A DNA stretch of 64,000 nt, taken from NCBI RefSeq assembly GCF_048544455.1, contig NC_133538.1, positions 150,306,422-150,370,421 on the forward strand. Direction: 5' to 3'. Below the pieces are notes generated by a model. The model did no database searches. It was not told the DNA's origin and was given only the letters and a program-made list of their open reading frames with translations. Numbering within the stretch: the first letter of the stretch is position 1; the number at the start of each line of letters is the position of its first letter. This document shows positions 1-10,323 of the stretch, one piece after another. The DNA is from Silene latifolia (Eukaryota; Streptophyta; Magnoliopsida; Caryophyllales; Caryophyllaceae). Position numbers and translations under genes: made by a program.

Positions 1-852
1 CTTGATGTTGTGGGACCTCTTACTCCAAAGGCTTCAAATGGACACGAGTATATCCTCGCCGCCACCGACTACTTATCAAAATGGGCAGAAGCCATCACAC
101 TACGGGAAGTGAAGAAAGAAAATGTTGTGGGCTTCATTCGAACCCAAATCATCTACAGATATGGTGTACCTCAGCGTATCACAACTGACAATGGGAAACA
201 ATTCTTCAACCATCTGATGACAAGTCTGGGAGAAAAATTCAAGTTTAAACAGTACAAGTCATCCATGTATAATGCTTCTGCAAATGGTTTGGCTGAAGCC
301 TTCAACAAGACCCTTTGCAACTTGTTGAGAAAAGCAGTAGCAAAATCAAAGCGAGACTAACATGAAAGGATTGGTGAAGCATTGTGGGCATATCGTACCA
401 CATACAAAACACCTACTCAGGCAACCCCGTATGCGTTGGTGTATGGAGTAGAGGCCGTGTTGCCATTAGAGCTACAGATCCCTTCCTTGCGCATCGCTAT
501 TCAAAAAGGACTCACGGATGACGAAAATGACAAATTGCGATTAGCAGAGTTAGAGGCTCTCGATGAAAAAAGATTACAAGCTCAACAAAAACTCCAGTGC
601 TATCAAGCAAGGTTGTCACGCTCATTCAACAAAAAGGTGCGTCCTCGTTCTTTCCAAGTAGGAGACCTCGTCCTGGCAGTACGAAGACCAATCATCACCT
701 CTCACAAGCCAGTTGGCAAGTTCACCTCTAAGTGGGATGGTCCATACGTGGTACAGGAGGTCTACACAAATGGTGCTTACAAAATCGTGGATGAAGACGG
801 CGTTCGGGTAGGCCCAATCAATGGAAAGTTTTTGAAGCGTTACTATTCTTAA
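1..852 (+). pseudogene. Tat-clade Ty3/gypsy integrase, 3' part of pol
   Basis: This is the end of a retrotransposon polyprotein whose 5' part lies outside the window. Integrase inserts the element's cDNA into the host genome. The catalytic core is readable: an Asp in TDNGKQFF near 190 and the Glu of NGLAEAFNKT near 290. The C-terminal part has the SFQVGDLVLAV and GPYVVQEVYTNGAYK blocks of a gypsy integrase tail and ends in FLKRYYS. The core and tail are in one frame and are separated only by a TAA at 358-360, so this copy is broken by a single nonsense change. The residue pattern is that of the Tat clade (Ogre and Cyclops relatives). The family call is by recognition, without a search. Confidence 0.85.
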
Positions 853-1436
853 ATCCCAACAGTGAAGGCTCCTAAGCAAGAGCATAAACTGCAAGTCAAA
901 GCTCCTAAGCAAGAGATTAAACTGTATACAAAAAAAAAAAAAGAAGAACTACACAAAAAAAAAATACTCCTTTCTTCCTTTATGAACTACGTCGGCTTGA
1001 TCTTGTGAAAAACACTTTGTGCTTCACAAGTACGTAGGCAACTTGGGTGAACATGTAGCTCAAGTGTAGCCACACCTCCAAAAAAAAAATCCCTCTCTTG
1101 AACTACGTTGGCTTGATCTTGCAAGTTGTCATCTTGGTAGCTTTGCAAGTACGTAGGCAGTTTGAGCAAACACTTTGTTCAAGTGCAGCCACACCAAGAG
1201 AGTTACGAAAATTGTAACCTTCAATCTTTCAATTATAAAACTTTTGTTTTCCATATTATTTTGTTCCTCTTTATTGTTTATCGCAGGTACGAATTTTTAT
1301 GGTTTACAAATTGGCACGCTCGGTGGGACGATTTTCGCTCTTCATCTCCATTCTCCAAGGGTCAAATTCAGTAGCAGATTCGAGACTAAGTTGCAACCGA
1401 CATCAAAGTCTCTACAACCAGCCTCGAGGGGGCATT
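853..1436 (+). repeat. Non-coding tail of the element with two direct repeats
   Basis: No gene is seen between the integrase stop and the LTR. Two imperfect repeats of about 95 bp lie at 984-1077 and 1100-1194. Each starts GAACTACGT.GGCTTGATC, contains CAAGTACGTAGGCA and ends GCCACACC, and an A-rich spacer separates them. A purine-rich tract (GAGGGGGCATT) just before 1437 is the likely polypurine tract priming plus-strand synthesis. Repeats in this position are usual for Tat-clade elements. Confidence 0.6.
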
Positions 1437-2462
1437 TGTAGACACTAAAATTTTATATTTTGGCGAATAAATAAAATAAATTAATTATTTTGAGTTAATA
1501 CCAAATTTTAACTTAATTTAATTATTTTGTCCCGATTAAATGAAATACGGGTCGACTCGGATTACAAAAGGAGTTATTCGGATCACTAAACCCAGAAAGA
1601 ATCAAATTTGGGCCAAGGTTGCTAATAAACCCCCAAATGGGCCTATGACCACCAAAGTCCAACAAGGAGATTTGAAACTCTATAAATAGAGTTCTCCTCA
1701 TTCATTCAAAGGGTTGAAAATTCATAATTGCAAAGGAGCTAGAAAGAACAAGGTACAAATTCCTACAAATCCTCTCTGTCAAAATCATTGCAAGCAGTCA
1801 ACAAGCACATCAAATCGTGCCGCTTGCGTTGAAGATTCAATCACAAGTTCAAACCTTCAAGAGAGATTCAAGTCATCGCGACCCTCTCAAGAAATCAAAT
1901 TTACATCGCGCGTAGAGCAATTAAAGTTGTCTACACGCTCACCCCTCACGTGTACCCCGTACACGTACCCCTTACGGCATATTAGAATCAGAGGATACAT
2001 TAGAGATTGTACACATACTTTTGATATTTATTAATAAAATTTAATTGTTTCCTTGTTTTGTATTTCAGTTATCGTTATACAAAATTTGCTATTACAAATT
2101 TCCTACTACAATTTCCGTAACTCTCTTGATTCCATCTCTAAGGGATTTAGGGTTTGATAGTACTACGGGGGTCTTATCGACTTAATCCCGTAGGGAGATG
2201 ATGAGGTCGTTTTGTGACTTATTCCATCTACCTACAGTTTGGTAGTAGGAAGACGGGGTCGTTTATTTGACTTAATCCATCTGCTCTCCTTCTAACCCTA
2301 GAGATTGTAGCTGTATTTATAGTTGTAGTTGGCTTAGAGGGCAAGATAAAGATTTCTAAAACATCTAAGATATTATCACAATATTTATTGATAATTATCT
2401 CTAAATACTAAAGATTTTGTTAAAATAAATAGATACCAAAATATAAAATTTCGGTGTCTACA
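1437..2462 (+). repeat. LTR of the Tat-clade element (3' LTR)
   Basis: The segment begins TGTAGACACTAAAATTTT directly after the purine tract and ends GGTGTCTACA, giving the TG...CA ends of an LTR. Its first and last 27 bases are near-perfect inverted copies, which is far longer than the few bases normal for an LTR. The right boundary may therefore belong to an inverted fragment rather than to the original LTR end. A TATA box lies at 1681-1688. No 5-bp direct target duplication flanks it. Confidence 0.6.
1681..1688 (+). promoter_or_regulatory. TATA box of the LTR promoter
   Basis: TATAAATA followed by GAG, about 245 bp into the LTR, with a pyrimidine- and A-rich stretch downstream that suits a transcription start. 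This is the expected position for a U3/R boundary. Confidence 0.5.
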
Positions 2463-2695
2463 AATGCCTCCTAGAGGCTGGTTGTAGAGACTTTGATGTC
2501 GGTTGCAACTTAGTCTCGAATCTGCTACTGAATTTGACCCTTGGAGAATGGAGATGAAGAGCGAAAATCGTCCCACCGGGCGTGCCAATTTGTAAACCAT
2601 AAAAATTCGTACCTGCGATAATAAATAAAGAGGCACAAAAATAATATGGAAAACAAGAGTATTTTATTGAAATATTAAGGGTTACAATTTCCGTA
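2463..2695 (-). mobile_element. Inverted copy of the element's own 3' internal tail
   Basis: This is the reverse complement of about 1205-1436, the tail and purine tract before the LTR. With the LTR ends included, the arms are about 1205-1463 and 2436-2695 around a loop of about 970 bp. The copy is imperfect but clear over its whole length. It stops where the inverted strand meets a short stretch shared with the LTR (2107-2126). Confidence 0.75.
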
Positions 2696-2813
2696 GATCT
2701 CTTGATTCCATATCTAGGTGATTTAGGGTTTTGATAGTGCTACGAGGGTCTTATCGACTTAATCCCGTAGGGAGATGATGAGGTCGTTTTGTGACTTATT
2801 CCGTCTTCCTACA
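2683..2813 (+). repeat. Second copy of an LTR segment (direct repeat of 2107-2236)
   Basis: About 130 bp, from TACAATTTCCGTA through the ATCCCGTAGGGAGATGATGAG block to the CTTCCTACA end, repeats 2107-2236 in the same direction. It follows directly on the inverted tail fragment. After it, 2814-2913 is A/T-rich and carries no recognised feature. Confidence 0.75.
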
Positions 2814-2913
2814 AATGTGATTAACAATAATTAAACAAGGGTAAAAAGAGATTATACCTATTGAGATGATCTAAATAATAAAGCAAAGAATAATAGAAGT
2901 ACTTGATGATTGA

Positions 2914-4239
2914 TGGAATATAATACCCGTCCTTTTAGGGACCCGTTGACCGAAGTTGACCAACCTTAGAGGCGTGTTGTAGCCTTTGGGAATCGTACAA
3001 GCGGTGTCTCGTGTTGTGATAGACCTTGGGACGAGTGGTACTCGATTGAGTAGCTTGGGTACTCGATCGAGTAGGAGCCACTCGATCGAGTGAGTTGCTT
3101 ACTCGATCGAGTAACGTCTTTTCAGTGAGGGTTTATAATCGTGTTTTGATAGAATCGCAAATCATTTCCGCCTCCTTCCTTCAGACCTAGATGTCGCCTT
3201 ACCTCATTTCCTTCACCATAATTCCTTCCATGGGAGCCTTTGAGGATGCTTGTGCCTTGGGGGTAGGTTGCTTGAGTCGGGTAGCGGTCTTGACGCCGAT
3301 ATGCGATGCGTAGGTATGTCATCATCATCATCATCATCTTTGTCGTTGTTGTTTCTTGTAGGGTGGTAGCGATCGTAATAGGTGTTTGCACTGTTTGTAT
3401 AGGGGTTTTGCTTGCTTGGTTTATGTCATGTGATTGATCAAGGAATCGCTGCGGTTGGCTAAAGGTACGTTCGCCTACTCAGTTTCTGTTGGTTGTTTAG
3501 TGTGTCGGTTGTTGTGTTGATTGTAGTGTCAGTGTGGTTGATTCATTATGGTAATCAGTTGGTGTTGTGTTGTTTCGTTTGTTGTTGTTGGGGTGCAGCT
3601 GATTGTGAATGATTATCTATGGTTCTCGAGGTGCGTCCTTGGCTGAGTGGGGTCACTTACGGGAGTGGCTTCACACCCTAGTTTCGCCCTCCGTGGAACC
3701 CGCCACGGGAGGGGATGTGCACATTAATGGGACAGGGTTATCGCTCAGTATGATGAGCGGGGCTTAGGTGGGAACGACTGCGGTCCCCCACTGGCAGGGC
3801 TGGTCTAGTGGACAGTCGGTGACGGTGATTGATCGGAGATGTGGTGTGTATGTGTTTTGTGTACTTGTGTAGTGTTTGTGGTTGTTGATGTGTTGCCTTA
3901 GTTACTGACCTTGTGTGGTTTTGTCTCTTATTTATTTCTGTTGTGTCTGCCGTGATCCCTTATGGTGAGCAGTCGGTCTTTCAGTTGATGTCTTGGAAGT
4001 TAGCTGGAGTCTTGACAGGGCTGGGTCTTTCACAAGTTACGTCAAAGGATAGTTCACCTAAGACTGTCGAGTTGTATTTTCTGTATCAGTAGTTTTGGTT
4101 TAATCACTTGTAATATTTATAAATGTTCTTTTATCGACTTTTGATCATTACTTGCCTCGGGTAACCGAGATGGTAACGCCTTTATATGCTAGGGGAGGTC
4201 TTGCTAAGGCTCCTCGGTATATGGGGGTGTTACATGGAA
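2914..4239 (-). mobile_element. Solo LTR with target duplication (LTR 2919-4234)
   Basis: The 5-bp direct repeat TGGAA lies at 2914-2918 and 4235-4239. Between them is a 1,316-bp segment that on the minus strand begins TGTAACACCCCCATATACC and ends GGGTATTATA. The ends are TG...TA, probably an original CA with one change. No coding sequence is present, so this is a solo LTR left by recombination between two LTRs. TGTAACACCC starts are common in plant Ty3/gypsy chromoviruses (Tekay/Del type); that lineage call is tentative. Confidence 0.8.
3040..3112. repeat. Four copies of the palindrome ACTCGATCGAGT in the solo LTR
   Basis: Copies lie at 3040-3051 (one mismatch), 3061-3072, 3080-3091 and 3101-3112. 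The last three are perfect 12-bp palindromes spaced 19-21 bp apart, roughly two helical turns. They lie near the 3' end of the LTR in its own direction. Confidence 0.9.
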
Positions 4240-4411
4240 GGTTGTCAATCCTCCAATAAACCCAAATAATCTTCTAATTACCCAAATAAAACTAAGAACA
4301 ATTTGAGAGATTAATGAAAGATTAAGATGTGGGATTAAGATGATATTAAGAGTTGATTAAGAGTTGATATTAAGGGTTCTTTTTTTTGATAATCTAGGTA
4401 GTACAATGGGG

Positions 4412-4419
4412 TATTTATA
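4412..4419 (-). promoter_or_regulatory. TATA box of the minus-strand LTR remnant
   Basis: TATAAATA followed by CCCC on the minus strand, the same as the TATAAATACCCC context of the Athila-like LTRs at 39,860 and 62,336. Confidence 0.45.
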
Positions 4420-4514
4420 CTAAAATTAAGTACAAGGATTAGGGTTACTAAGGGCTTAAATGACTATTAAGACCATAAGAGAAACTTGGTAATTTTGCTC
4501 CTCATGAGGGACAT

Positions 4515-4722
4515 GCGCGGATCGTTCCTGCAACTCCCACCAGGATCCGCTCATCCTCACCTGATGCACGGCTGGTCCTGTAAGAAGATCCGCTCGGGCT
4601 GGCAGTCGGGACGCTCGGATCGTGCTCTGGTACGCTCGTTCTGAGCTCAAGCCACTCGGATCGTGGCATAGGGTTCTTCTCTTGTTTGGCTCCTTAACAA
4701 TCCGCGGGGATCGTATTGGGGA
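4515..4722. repeat. Cluster of CGGATC/GATCCG motifs upstream of the LTR TATA box
   Basis: At least six GGATC-type motifs occur in about 200 bp: GCGGATCGT, AGGATCCGCTC, AGATCCGCTCGG, GCTCGGATCGTG, ACTCGGATCGTG and GGGGATCGT. They are in both orientations, in a GC-rich island inside AT-rich DNA. On the minus strand the cluster sits just upstream of the TATA box at 4412. Confidence 0.65.
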
Positions 4723-5008
4723 TGCAAGGATCTTTTCATCATTGCCCATTTCACTTTATTTATTTGCTTAGGCCTCTAGTATCGGTCTCCTCTTCGATGC
4801 TTGGTCATTAGATGCGATCCATTTAGCTCCATTTCGCTCCATAAATGCAAGGTTAGCGATCCTCTCCTACCAGGGACACAAAACCTCAAAGAATATGCAA
4901 AATGGGAAACTAAAGATAAGAAATGACCCTAATATATGCTAGAAGCATGAGAACGAGGTTAATTCGGGGACTAAATGTGCTAAAATATGAGTCACATCAC
5001 CTACTACA

Positions 5009-5522
5009 AATATTATAGTGGAAGAATTGGACTACTCGTTCCGCGGTTGTTTACCTATTTGGGTTTTTCCGCGTAACCAAAAATTATATTGCATCTTTGT
5101 CTCAATTTAATTTACCCACTTTATTTATTTTTCCCGTAATTACACAAAGAAGGAAATACGAGATTTTCCCAACAGGTTGCTGCTGTGTGTGGCTCTACTG
5201 AGAAAGAACCTATTGTGGTCGAAAAGCCTTCAACCTTTTTGATGGACTTCTTACTAAAGAAGTAAGTAGTGAGGTTGGTCATTTAATCATTTTTATCAAT
5301 TAAGTGAATGAACAACAAAATTTAGTTAGTTTGCATTAAATCTTATATCGATTTTTCTCTCCTTTTTTTTTCTTTTACATACAATGAACAAACAACTAAG
5401 TATCATATCTCACAAGGTATGAGATGGAAACTTCATCCAACAAACTTATTAATACAAGTTTTTGACGTAACTCAAAACTTGGTAAATTCCACCCCTCCGA
5501 AAGCATTACTTTTGATTATATG
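5009..5522. other. Non-element island with one possible exon (5176-5261)
   Basis: AT-rich DNA with no retrotransposon signature beyond about 5160. A stretch at 5176-5261 is open in one frame and reads VAAVCGSTEKEP early. It is preceded by a pyrimidine-rich TTTTCCCAACAG and followed by GTAAGTAG, both good splice sites. It could be an internal exon of a host gene now disrupted by insertions, but it is only 86 bp and I recognise no family with certainty. The sequence from 5262 on looks like intron, and no partner exon was confirmed. Confidence 0.2.
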
Positions 5523-5717
5523 CTATGTTGCTTGGACTCGGTTAGATGTATTCGACATGGGTACGTGTCCAAGTGTCGGATACGTCTATTTTATGGAAAA
5601 AATACATGTTTTTGGTCTAAAATGAAGTGTCCAAGTGTCCCACCGATGTTCGAGTGTCGAGTATCCGACACGGGTAAGTGAGGTAAAATGAAGAGTCCGA
5701 GCAACATAGATTATATG
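5515..5717. mobile_element. hAT-type MITE (5523-5709) with 8-bp target duplication
   Basis: A 187-bp segment has terminal inverted repeats CTATGTTGCTTGGACTC and GAGTCCGAGCAACATAG, with one mismatch. It is flanked by the exact 8-bp direct repeat ATTATATG (5515-5522 and 5710-5717), the duplication length made by hAT transposases. There is no coding capacity, so it is a non-autonomous MITE. Internally it has repeated GTGTCC/GGACAC and TCCGACACGGGTA-like blocks in both orientations. Confidence 0.85.
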
Positions 5718-5791
5718 TTTGTTTCATGAACTTTAGCAACTTTTTTCTAATGATGTTTAACGAATGAATTTTTTTGAAAGGTAGACATGTC

Positions 5792-5937
5792 TGTTAAGAT
5801 TGGTAAACGATATCTTGCCTCTTCCATTATACGACATATCAATATATAGTACATATCGCGTAGGGTTACGACTCAATACTACTCAAGATGGGCCTTGGGC
5901 TCGGCCATACATACGATACGATACTATTACTCTATTA
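5792..5937 (-). repeat. 3' LTR of the 4.7-kb copia element
   Basis: 146 bp, TGTTAAGATTGG...CTCTATTA on the plus strand. It matches 10328-10485 with few changes. The other copy carries an extra 12-bp duplication around AGGGTTACAACT. On the element's own strand the ends are TA...CA rather than TG...CA. Confidence 0.9.
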
Positions 5938-5956
5938 CCCCCCTCAAGTCGGAGCA

Positions 5957-6414
5957 TAGGGGTTCAATATGCCCAACTTGCTAACTAGAGATACAAACTG
6001 AGAAGTGCCAAGAGCCTTAGTAAGAACGTCAGCTAGTTCAACTTTGGTAGAGACAAACGATGGAGCAATAAGCCCGGACTAGATGACATCCTGTACATAA
6101 TGACAATCGATCTCTATATGTTTGGTATGCTCATGAAACACCGGGTTCTGAGCAATATGCAATGCGGACTTACTATCACTGAACACTGAAATAGGAGACG
6201 AATGTGAGACACCCAAATCGGATAGGAGGCCTTTAAGCCATGTCAGTTCACACGTCACAACACGCAGGGCTCGATTTTCGGCCTCGGCGGACGACAAGGA
6301 GACCGTGGGTTGTTTCTTAGTTTTCCAGGAGACCGGAGACGAGCCCAAAAACACAAACCAACCCGTAACTGAACGGCGAGAAAGGGGGCATTTCTCTAGT
6401 TGGAGTCGCACCAT
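5957..6414 (-). pseudogene. Ty1/copia RNase H
   Basis: RNase H degrades the RNA strand during reverse transcription. The block after the frameshift starts near 6414 and includes SRRSVTGWFVFLG, the SLSSAEAE box with a catalytic Glu, and FSDSKSALHIA with a catalytic Asp. A conserved Tyr after SSAEAE is Asn here. A TAG at 6079-6081 ends the open frame. The conserved copia C-terminus (LADVLTKALG and beyond) continues past it to about 5957. Confidence 0.85.
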
Positions 6415-7427
6415 CCTGTGAGCTGCAAATCAGAAGCAATAGGTAGAAGAATTCCCTGTCCGGGAGTATCTTTCAAGTAACGAATAACACGAAGTACGGC
6501 ATGCCAATGGTCTTGCTGCAGTGCATTTATAAATTGGGATAGCACATGAACCACATACGAGATATCGGGCCTGGTCTCGGCTAGATACACGAGTCGCCCA
6601 ACCAGGCGCCTATAAGACTCCGGATTCCCAAGTGGGGGACTGTCCGAGCGCCCGAGCTGATGGTGCTGCTCCATGGGCGTGGGCGCGGGTTTACACCCAA
6701 GAAGACCTGCTTCCGAGATTATGTCTAAGGCATATTTCCGCTGACAGAGAAAAATTCCATCTGAGTTACGTGCCACTTCGAGGCCTAGAAAATACTTCAA
6801 CTCACCCAAGTCTTTCATGTGGAAGGATTTATTTAGATATGCCTTAAACTCACCAAGTGCTGATAAATTGTTTCCGGAGACAATGTGGTCGTCCACATAC
6901 ACCAACACATTCAACTGCACAGACTCACAAACATAAGTGAACAGTGAATAATCATAATAGCTGTGATTAAAACCATACTGCCTAATCGCGTGCCCAAGTT
7001 TCGCAAACCAACATCGAGGAGCTTGCTTGAGTTCGTAAAGTGATTTCTTTAAGCGACATACTTGCCCAGCAACCGATGACTTAAACCCCGGTGGTAGTCT
7101 CATGTATACTTCTTCTTCCAAGTCACCATGAAGGAAGGTATTATGAACATCCATCTGATGGAGATGCCATTTCTTTGCCGAAGCAACAGATAAGAAGGTG
7201 CAAACCGTCGTCATTTTAGCTACAGGAGCGAAATTCTCATCATAGTCCACTCCCTCGGTTTGATGATTCGCAAAGACAACTAAGCGTGCTTTTAGTCGCT
7301 CAATAGAGGAATCGGATTTGTACTTAATTTTATATAGCCATTTGCTCCCAAGAGCTTTCTTACCCGGGGGAAGATCTGCCATTTCCCAAGTATCATTAGC
7401 AATAAGAGCCTGCATCTCGGCTTGCAT
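6396..7427 (-). pseudogene. Ty1/copia reverse transcriptase
   Basis: The domain copies element RNA into DNA. Conserved blocks appear in order: GSKWLYKIKYK, the HQMDVHNTFLHGDL block with the first catalytic Asp, SLYELKQAPRCW, and the YVDD active site in VLVYVDDHIV. The 343-aa open stretch covers the full copia RT core and the connection domain (ETRPDISYVV). It ends in a frameshift at about 6400 before RNase H. A stop and frame change separate it from the integrase tail around 7430-7450. Confidence 0.9.
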
Positions 7428-7450
7428 AGCATCTCACCATCCTCCATGCT

Positions 7451-8944
7451 TCACGGCCACTTTGAAAGAACGAGGCTCAGTGTGCTTAATAAGGCTGCCA
7501 AGTATGAACGATATGGAGGCGAAATTTTTTGACAAGATAAGTAATTAACTAGAGGATAGGAGGTACCTGAAGAAGACGATGGCACATGGACAGTCGAGGC
7601 ATGAGATGGACTATTATCTTCACTGTCATCATCTGAAAATTCAGTCACATAGTCTTGAAGGGACTTGGTAGGAATTCTCTTATCCTGACCACGACCCAAA
7701 GATGGTGGAGGGGTGTGGGCAGGCGTAGTAGCTGGGGTATTAGACACGGCAGGCTGAGTCGGCTCGGTTGACTCAGGTGGGTCGGTGGGCGTGATTGCTT
7801 CATCAACATCGTCTGCTGGATTCTCATCCCATGCAATATGACTAGGCTCAGTGGGCATAGCCGAGGTAGGAGTGTCAGGGGTATGGTGGAGATCACGCAC
7901 AGGATTGAGAAATGGGAATTGGGTTTCATAAAACTTCACATCGCGGGACACAAAGAATTCTAGTTTGTCAAAATCATATAAATACCACCCCTTTTGACCC
8001 GTAGGATATCCCATAAAAACACATTTACGACTCCGACTTGCAAATTTATCACCCTTGGAGCGTTGGTTGTGGGCAAAACAAAGCGACCCAAAAACTCTTA
8101 ATATGTCAAAATTCGGGGACTTGTTAAAGAGGACTTCGAAAGGTGTGAACCTGTCTAAGACCAGAGATGGCGTGCGGTTTATGACGAAGGCTGCTGCCAA
8201 AGCACACTCGCCCCAAAATTGAACAGGCAACCCTACCTGAAAACGTAAGGCTCGTGCGACATTTAATATATGTTGATGTTTTCGCTCAACTCGCCCATTT
8301 TGTTGAGGGGTACCCACACACGAGGATTGAAATAAAATTCCGTTATTAGGAAAGTATGGTTTTAATGTGTGAAATTCTGTACCATTGTCACTTCTCACGG
8401 TTTTAATTCCAGCTGAAAATTGTCTTTTTATCATGGAAATAAATAGTAAGAATTTGTTACGTACGTCAGTTTTCGCATTCAACAGATAAATCCATACTCC
8501 CCTCGAAAAATCATCCACTAGGGTCATAAAATACCGAGCACCTGACATAAACGGAGTATCATATGGACCCCATAAATTGCAATGAACGAGTTCAAACGCA
8601 TGAGCACTTCTATTATTACTTAAAGGAAAGCTATTACAAATGTGTTTAGCACGGTGACAAACCTCACACGGCTTTGACAAATTTTGTTTGCAAGTACGTA
8701 AGAAAGGAAACAATTTAACAACAGGGTCCGACGGATGACCCAATCGAGTGTGCCATAAGGTCAAAGATGACTCAGCCGTGGCTTTATTCAATTTCCCGTT
8801 ATCAGTCCGCAAATAATATAGTACATCTTGCCTTTCACCCATGCCAATCGTCTCCTTCGTACCCCGGTCCTGTATGATACAAGAGGTAGCAATAGTAATA
8901 AATTCACAGTTCAAGGCATCACACAATTGCGATGCCGAGATCAA
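7451..8944 (-). pseudogene. Ty1/copia integrase
   Basis: The N-terminal HHCC zinc-binding segment is visible (LWHTRLGHPS ... CEVCHRAKH). The core has SDNGTEF (second Asp) and PQQNGRVERKH (Glu), but the first catalytic position reads HCNLWGP. Asn stands where Asp is required, so the enzyme would be inactive even without the stops. The GSLCFAHN and SRKCVFMGYP blocks of the copia C-terminal region follow, then a Pro/Thr-rich linker towards RT. A TAA near 8954 separates it in frame from the protease. Confidence 0.9.
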
Positions 8945-8956
8945 GTTACAGTGAAG

Positions 8957-9238
8957 TTATGGTATAAAGAAAACTGAGTCAAGGCTGAGTTTGGGAGTCA
9001 CATCGACACGCTCCAATTTTGAAGCATAAACCATTGAGCCATCGGGTAAACCCACAACCCTACTTGGTATATTTTTCACATTGATCAGTAAATCAAAATT
9101 GCCCGTAACATGATAAGAGCAACCCATATCAAGTAACCACTTACCAGAGTGAGTGTGAGTAGGGGTACCATATACGGTTACCAGAGAAGCGGAAGCATTT
9201 TGCGAGGACTCACCGGCAGTAGTGGGTGTAACGTGCAC
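8957..9238 (-). pseudogene. Ty1/copia aspartic protease
   Basis: The retroviral-type protease cleaves the gag-pol polyprotein. The active-site block reads WLLDMGCSYHVTGN. The normal triad is Asp-Ser/Thr-Gly, and Met has replaced the middle residue. The frame differs from gag because of the homopolymer at 9316-9327, and a TAA near 8954 ends it. Confidence 0.8.
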
Positions 9239-10323
9239 CGTACTAGCCGCCGAGGGACCTGCAACGTCGCCCTTATTATTTCCCTCATCCCGAGACCGAG
9301 AGGAGCTGCCTCTCTCCCCCCCCCCCCACGGCCACGGCCAGTCTTACCACCACGAGAGCCTGGAGGCTTTATGCCCTTCAATTCATACCACCATTCGGGT
9401 ATTTCATCCAATAAATCGAAGCACATACTTCGATCATGTCCTTTGCGATTACAATTATTACAACGCAATTGTTGTCGTTCAGTACGAGTCATTTGAGACG
9501 GGTCTTTAGGCGGCTGGCGAGAATTAAACCGTGGTTTGACATTGAACGTGGAAACTTCGGTGGCAGAGTCATTGGCTAGATCAATACCTCTGACTCGTTC
9601 TTCTTGAGAGATCATATTGAAGGCTCGAGCAACAGTGGGCAAACGTACCTAAGCCAAAATAACGGAGCGAAGAGAAGAGTACGGGGTCGGTAGAAGACCA
9701 AGTAAAAACTGATGCAGTCGATCAGAATCGCGTCGAGCCACGTATTGTGTCCCACTAATACATTTATCAGAGCAATTACACGAAATAATCGGTTCATGAG
9801 AGTCTAAATCGTCCCAAAGTTGACAAAGCTTACCATAATAAACGGCCACCGACATGTCCTCGGTCTGATGACAGTCACGAAGGGCAGATTTAAGCTGTTG
9901 GATACGGGACCCATCAACGACATTAAAACGGTCATGGAGATCGTCCCACAACCGTTTGGCGTTCTTGTATTTCGGAAGTAGGGCACGCACTTCAGGGGAG
10001 ATCGTGTGTGACAGCCACGATACAAGCATGGAATGGATAGTTTCCCAATCATCCGTCGTACATGGAGGCTTGGGTTCGGTTATTGTGCCATTAACAAAAA
10101 CGAATTTTCGCCGAGATTTGAGCGCGACACTAACATCGTGTACCCAATCATCGAAATTGGTAAGAGTAAGACGAGTCAAAGTAATGGAATCGCCTGGACG
10201 GTCTTGAGGACCGAGAAAATACGGGGAAGAGGCATCGATTTTATAGCTACCTTTGCCGTTAGTCATGACGGCTAGGGTTGAAGTTTTTATGATTTTAATT
10301 TTGTTATTTTTGGATACACTCAT
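9178..10323 (-). pseudogene. Ty1/copia gag (capsid and nucleocapsid)
   Basis: Gag forms the virus-like particle. It starts MSVSKNNK at 10323; the ATG lies inside the primer-binding segment, which is an unusually tight overlap. The N-terminal copia-gag block (TLTNFDDWVHDVSVAL) is followed by the central gag domain. A zinc knuckle CNNCNRKGHDRSMC (CX2CX4HX4C) sits near 9450. A TAG at 9649-9651 interrupts the frame once. After the knuckle, a run of 12 C on the plus strand (9316-9327) coincides with loss of frame into the protease. Confidence 0.88.

Larger units (their letters stand above)
4240..5008 (-). repeat. Remnant of an Athila-like LTR, minus strand
   Basis: No gene is seen. Read on the minus strand from about 5008, it starts TGATGTGACTCATATTTTAG. 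It then has a GC-rich motif cluster and next a TATA box (TATTTATA on the plus strand at 4412-4419). That order matches the intact Athila-like LTR at 39,410 (TGATGAGTG..., GC cluster, TATA). The segment probably continues through the solo LTR insertion into 2814-2913. No second LTR or internal region was found, and the boundaries are approximate. Confidence 0.45.

Noticed and set aside
1437..2462. DNA transposon with 27-bp terminal inverted repeats
   Set aside because: The inverted similarity extends far beyond the ends into the element's internal tail. There is no target duplication, and the segment carries an LTR promoter and purine tract.
3122..3391. 89-codon minus-strand ORF with a Met run in the solo LTR
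   Set aside because: The Met run comes from a CAT trinucleotide repeat (3317-3333). It lies inside an LTR and has no homology.
9316..9327. Run of 12 C as a programmed frameshift site between gag and protease
   Set aside because: Copia elements of this type use one continuous frame, and a homopolymer is a common site of decay or sequencing error. There is no evidence of programming.
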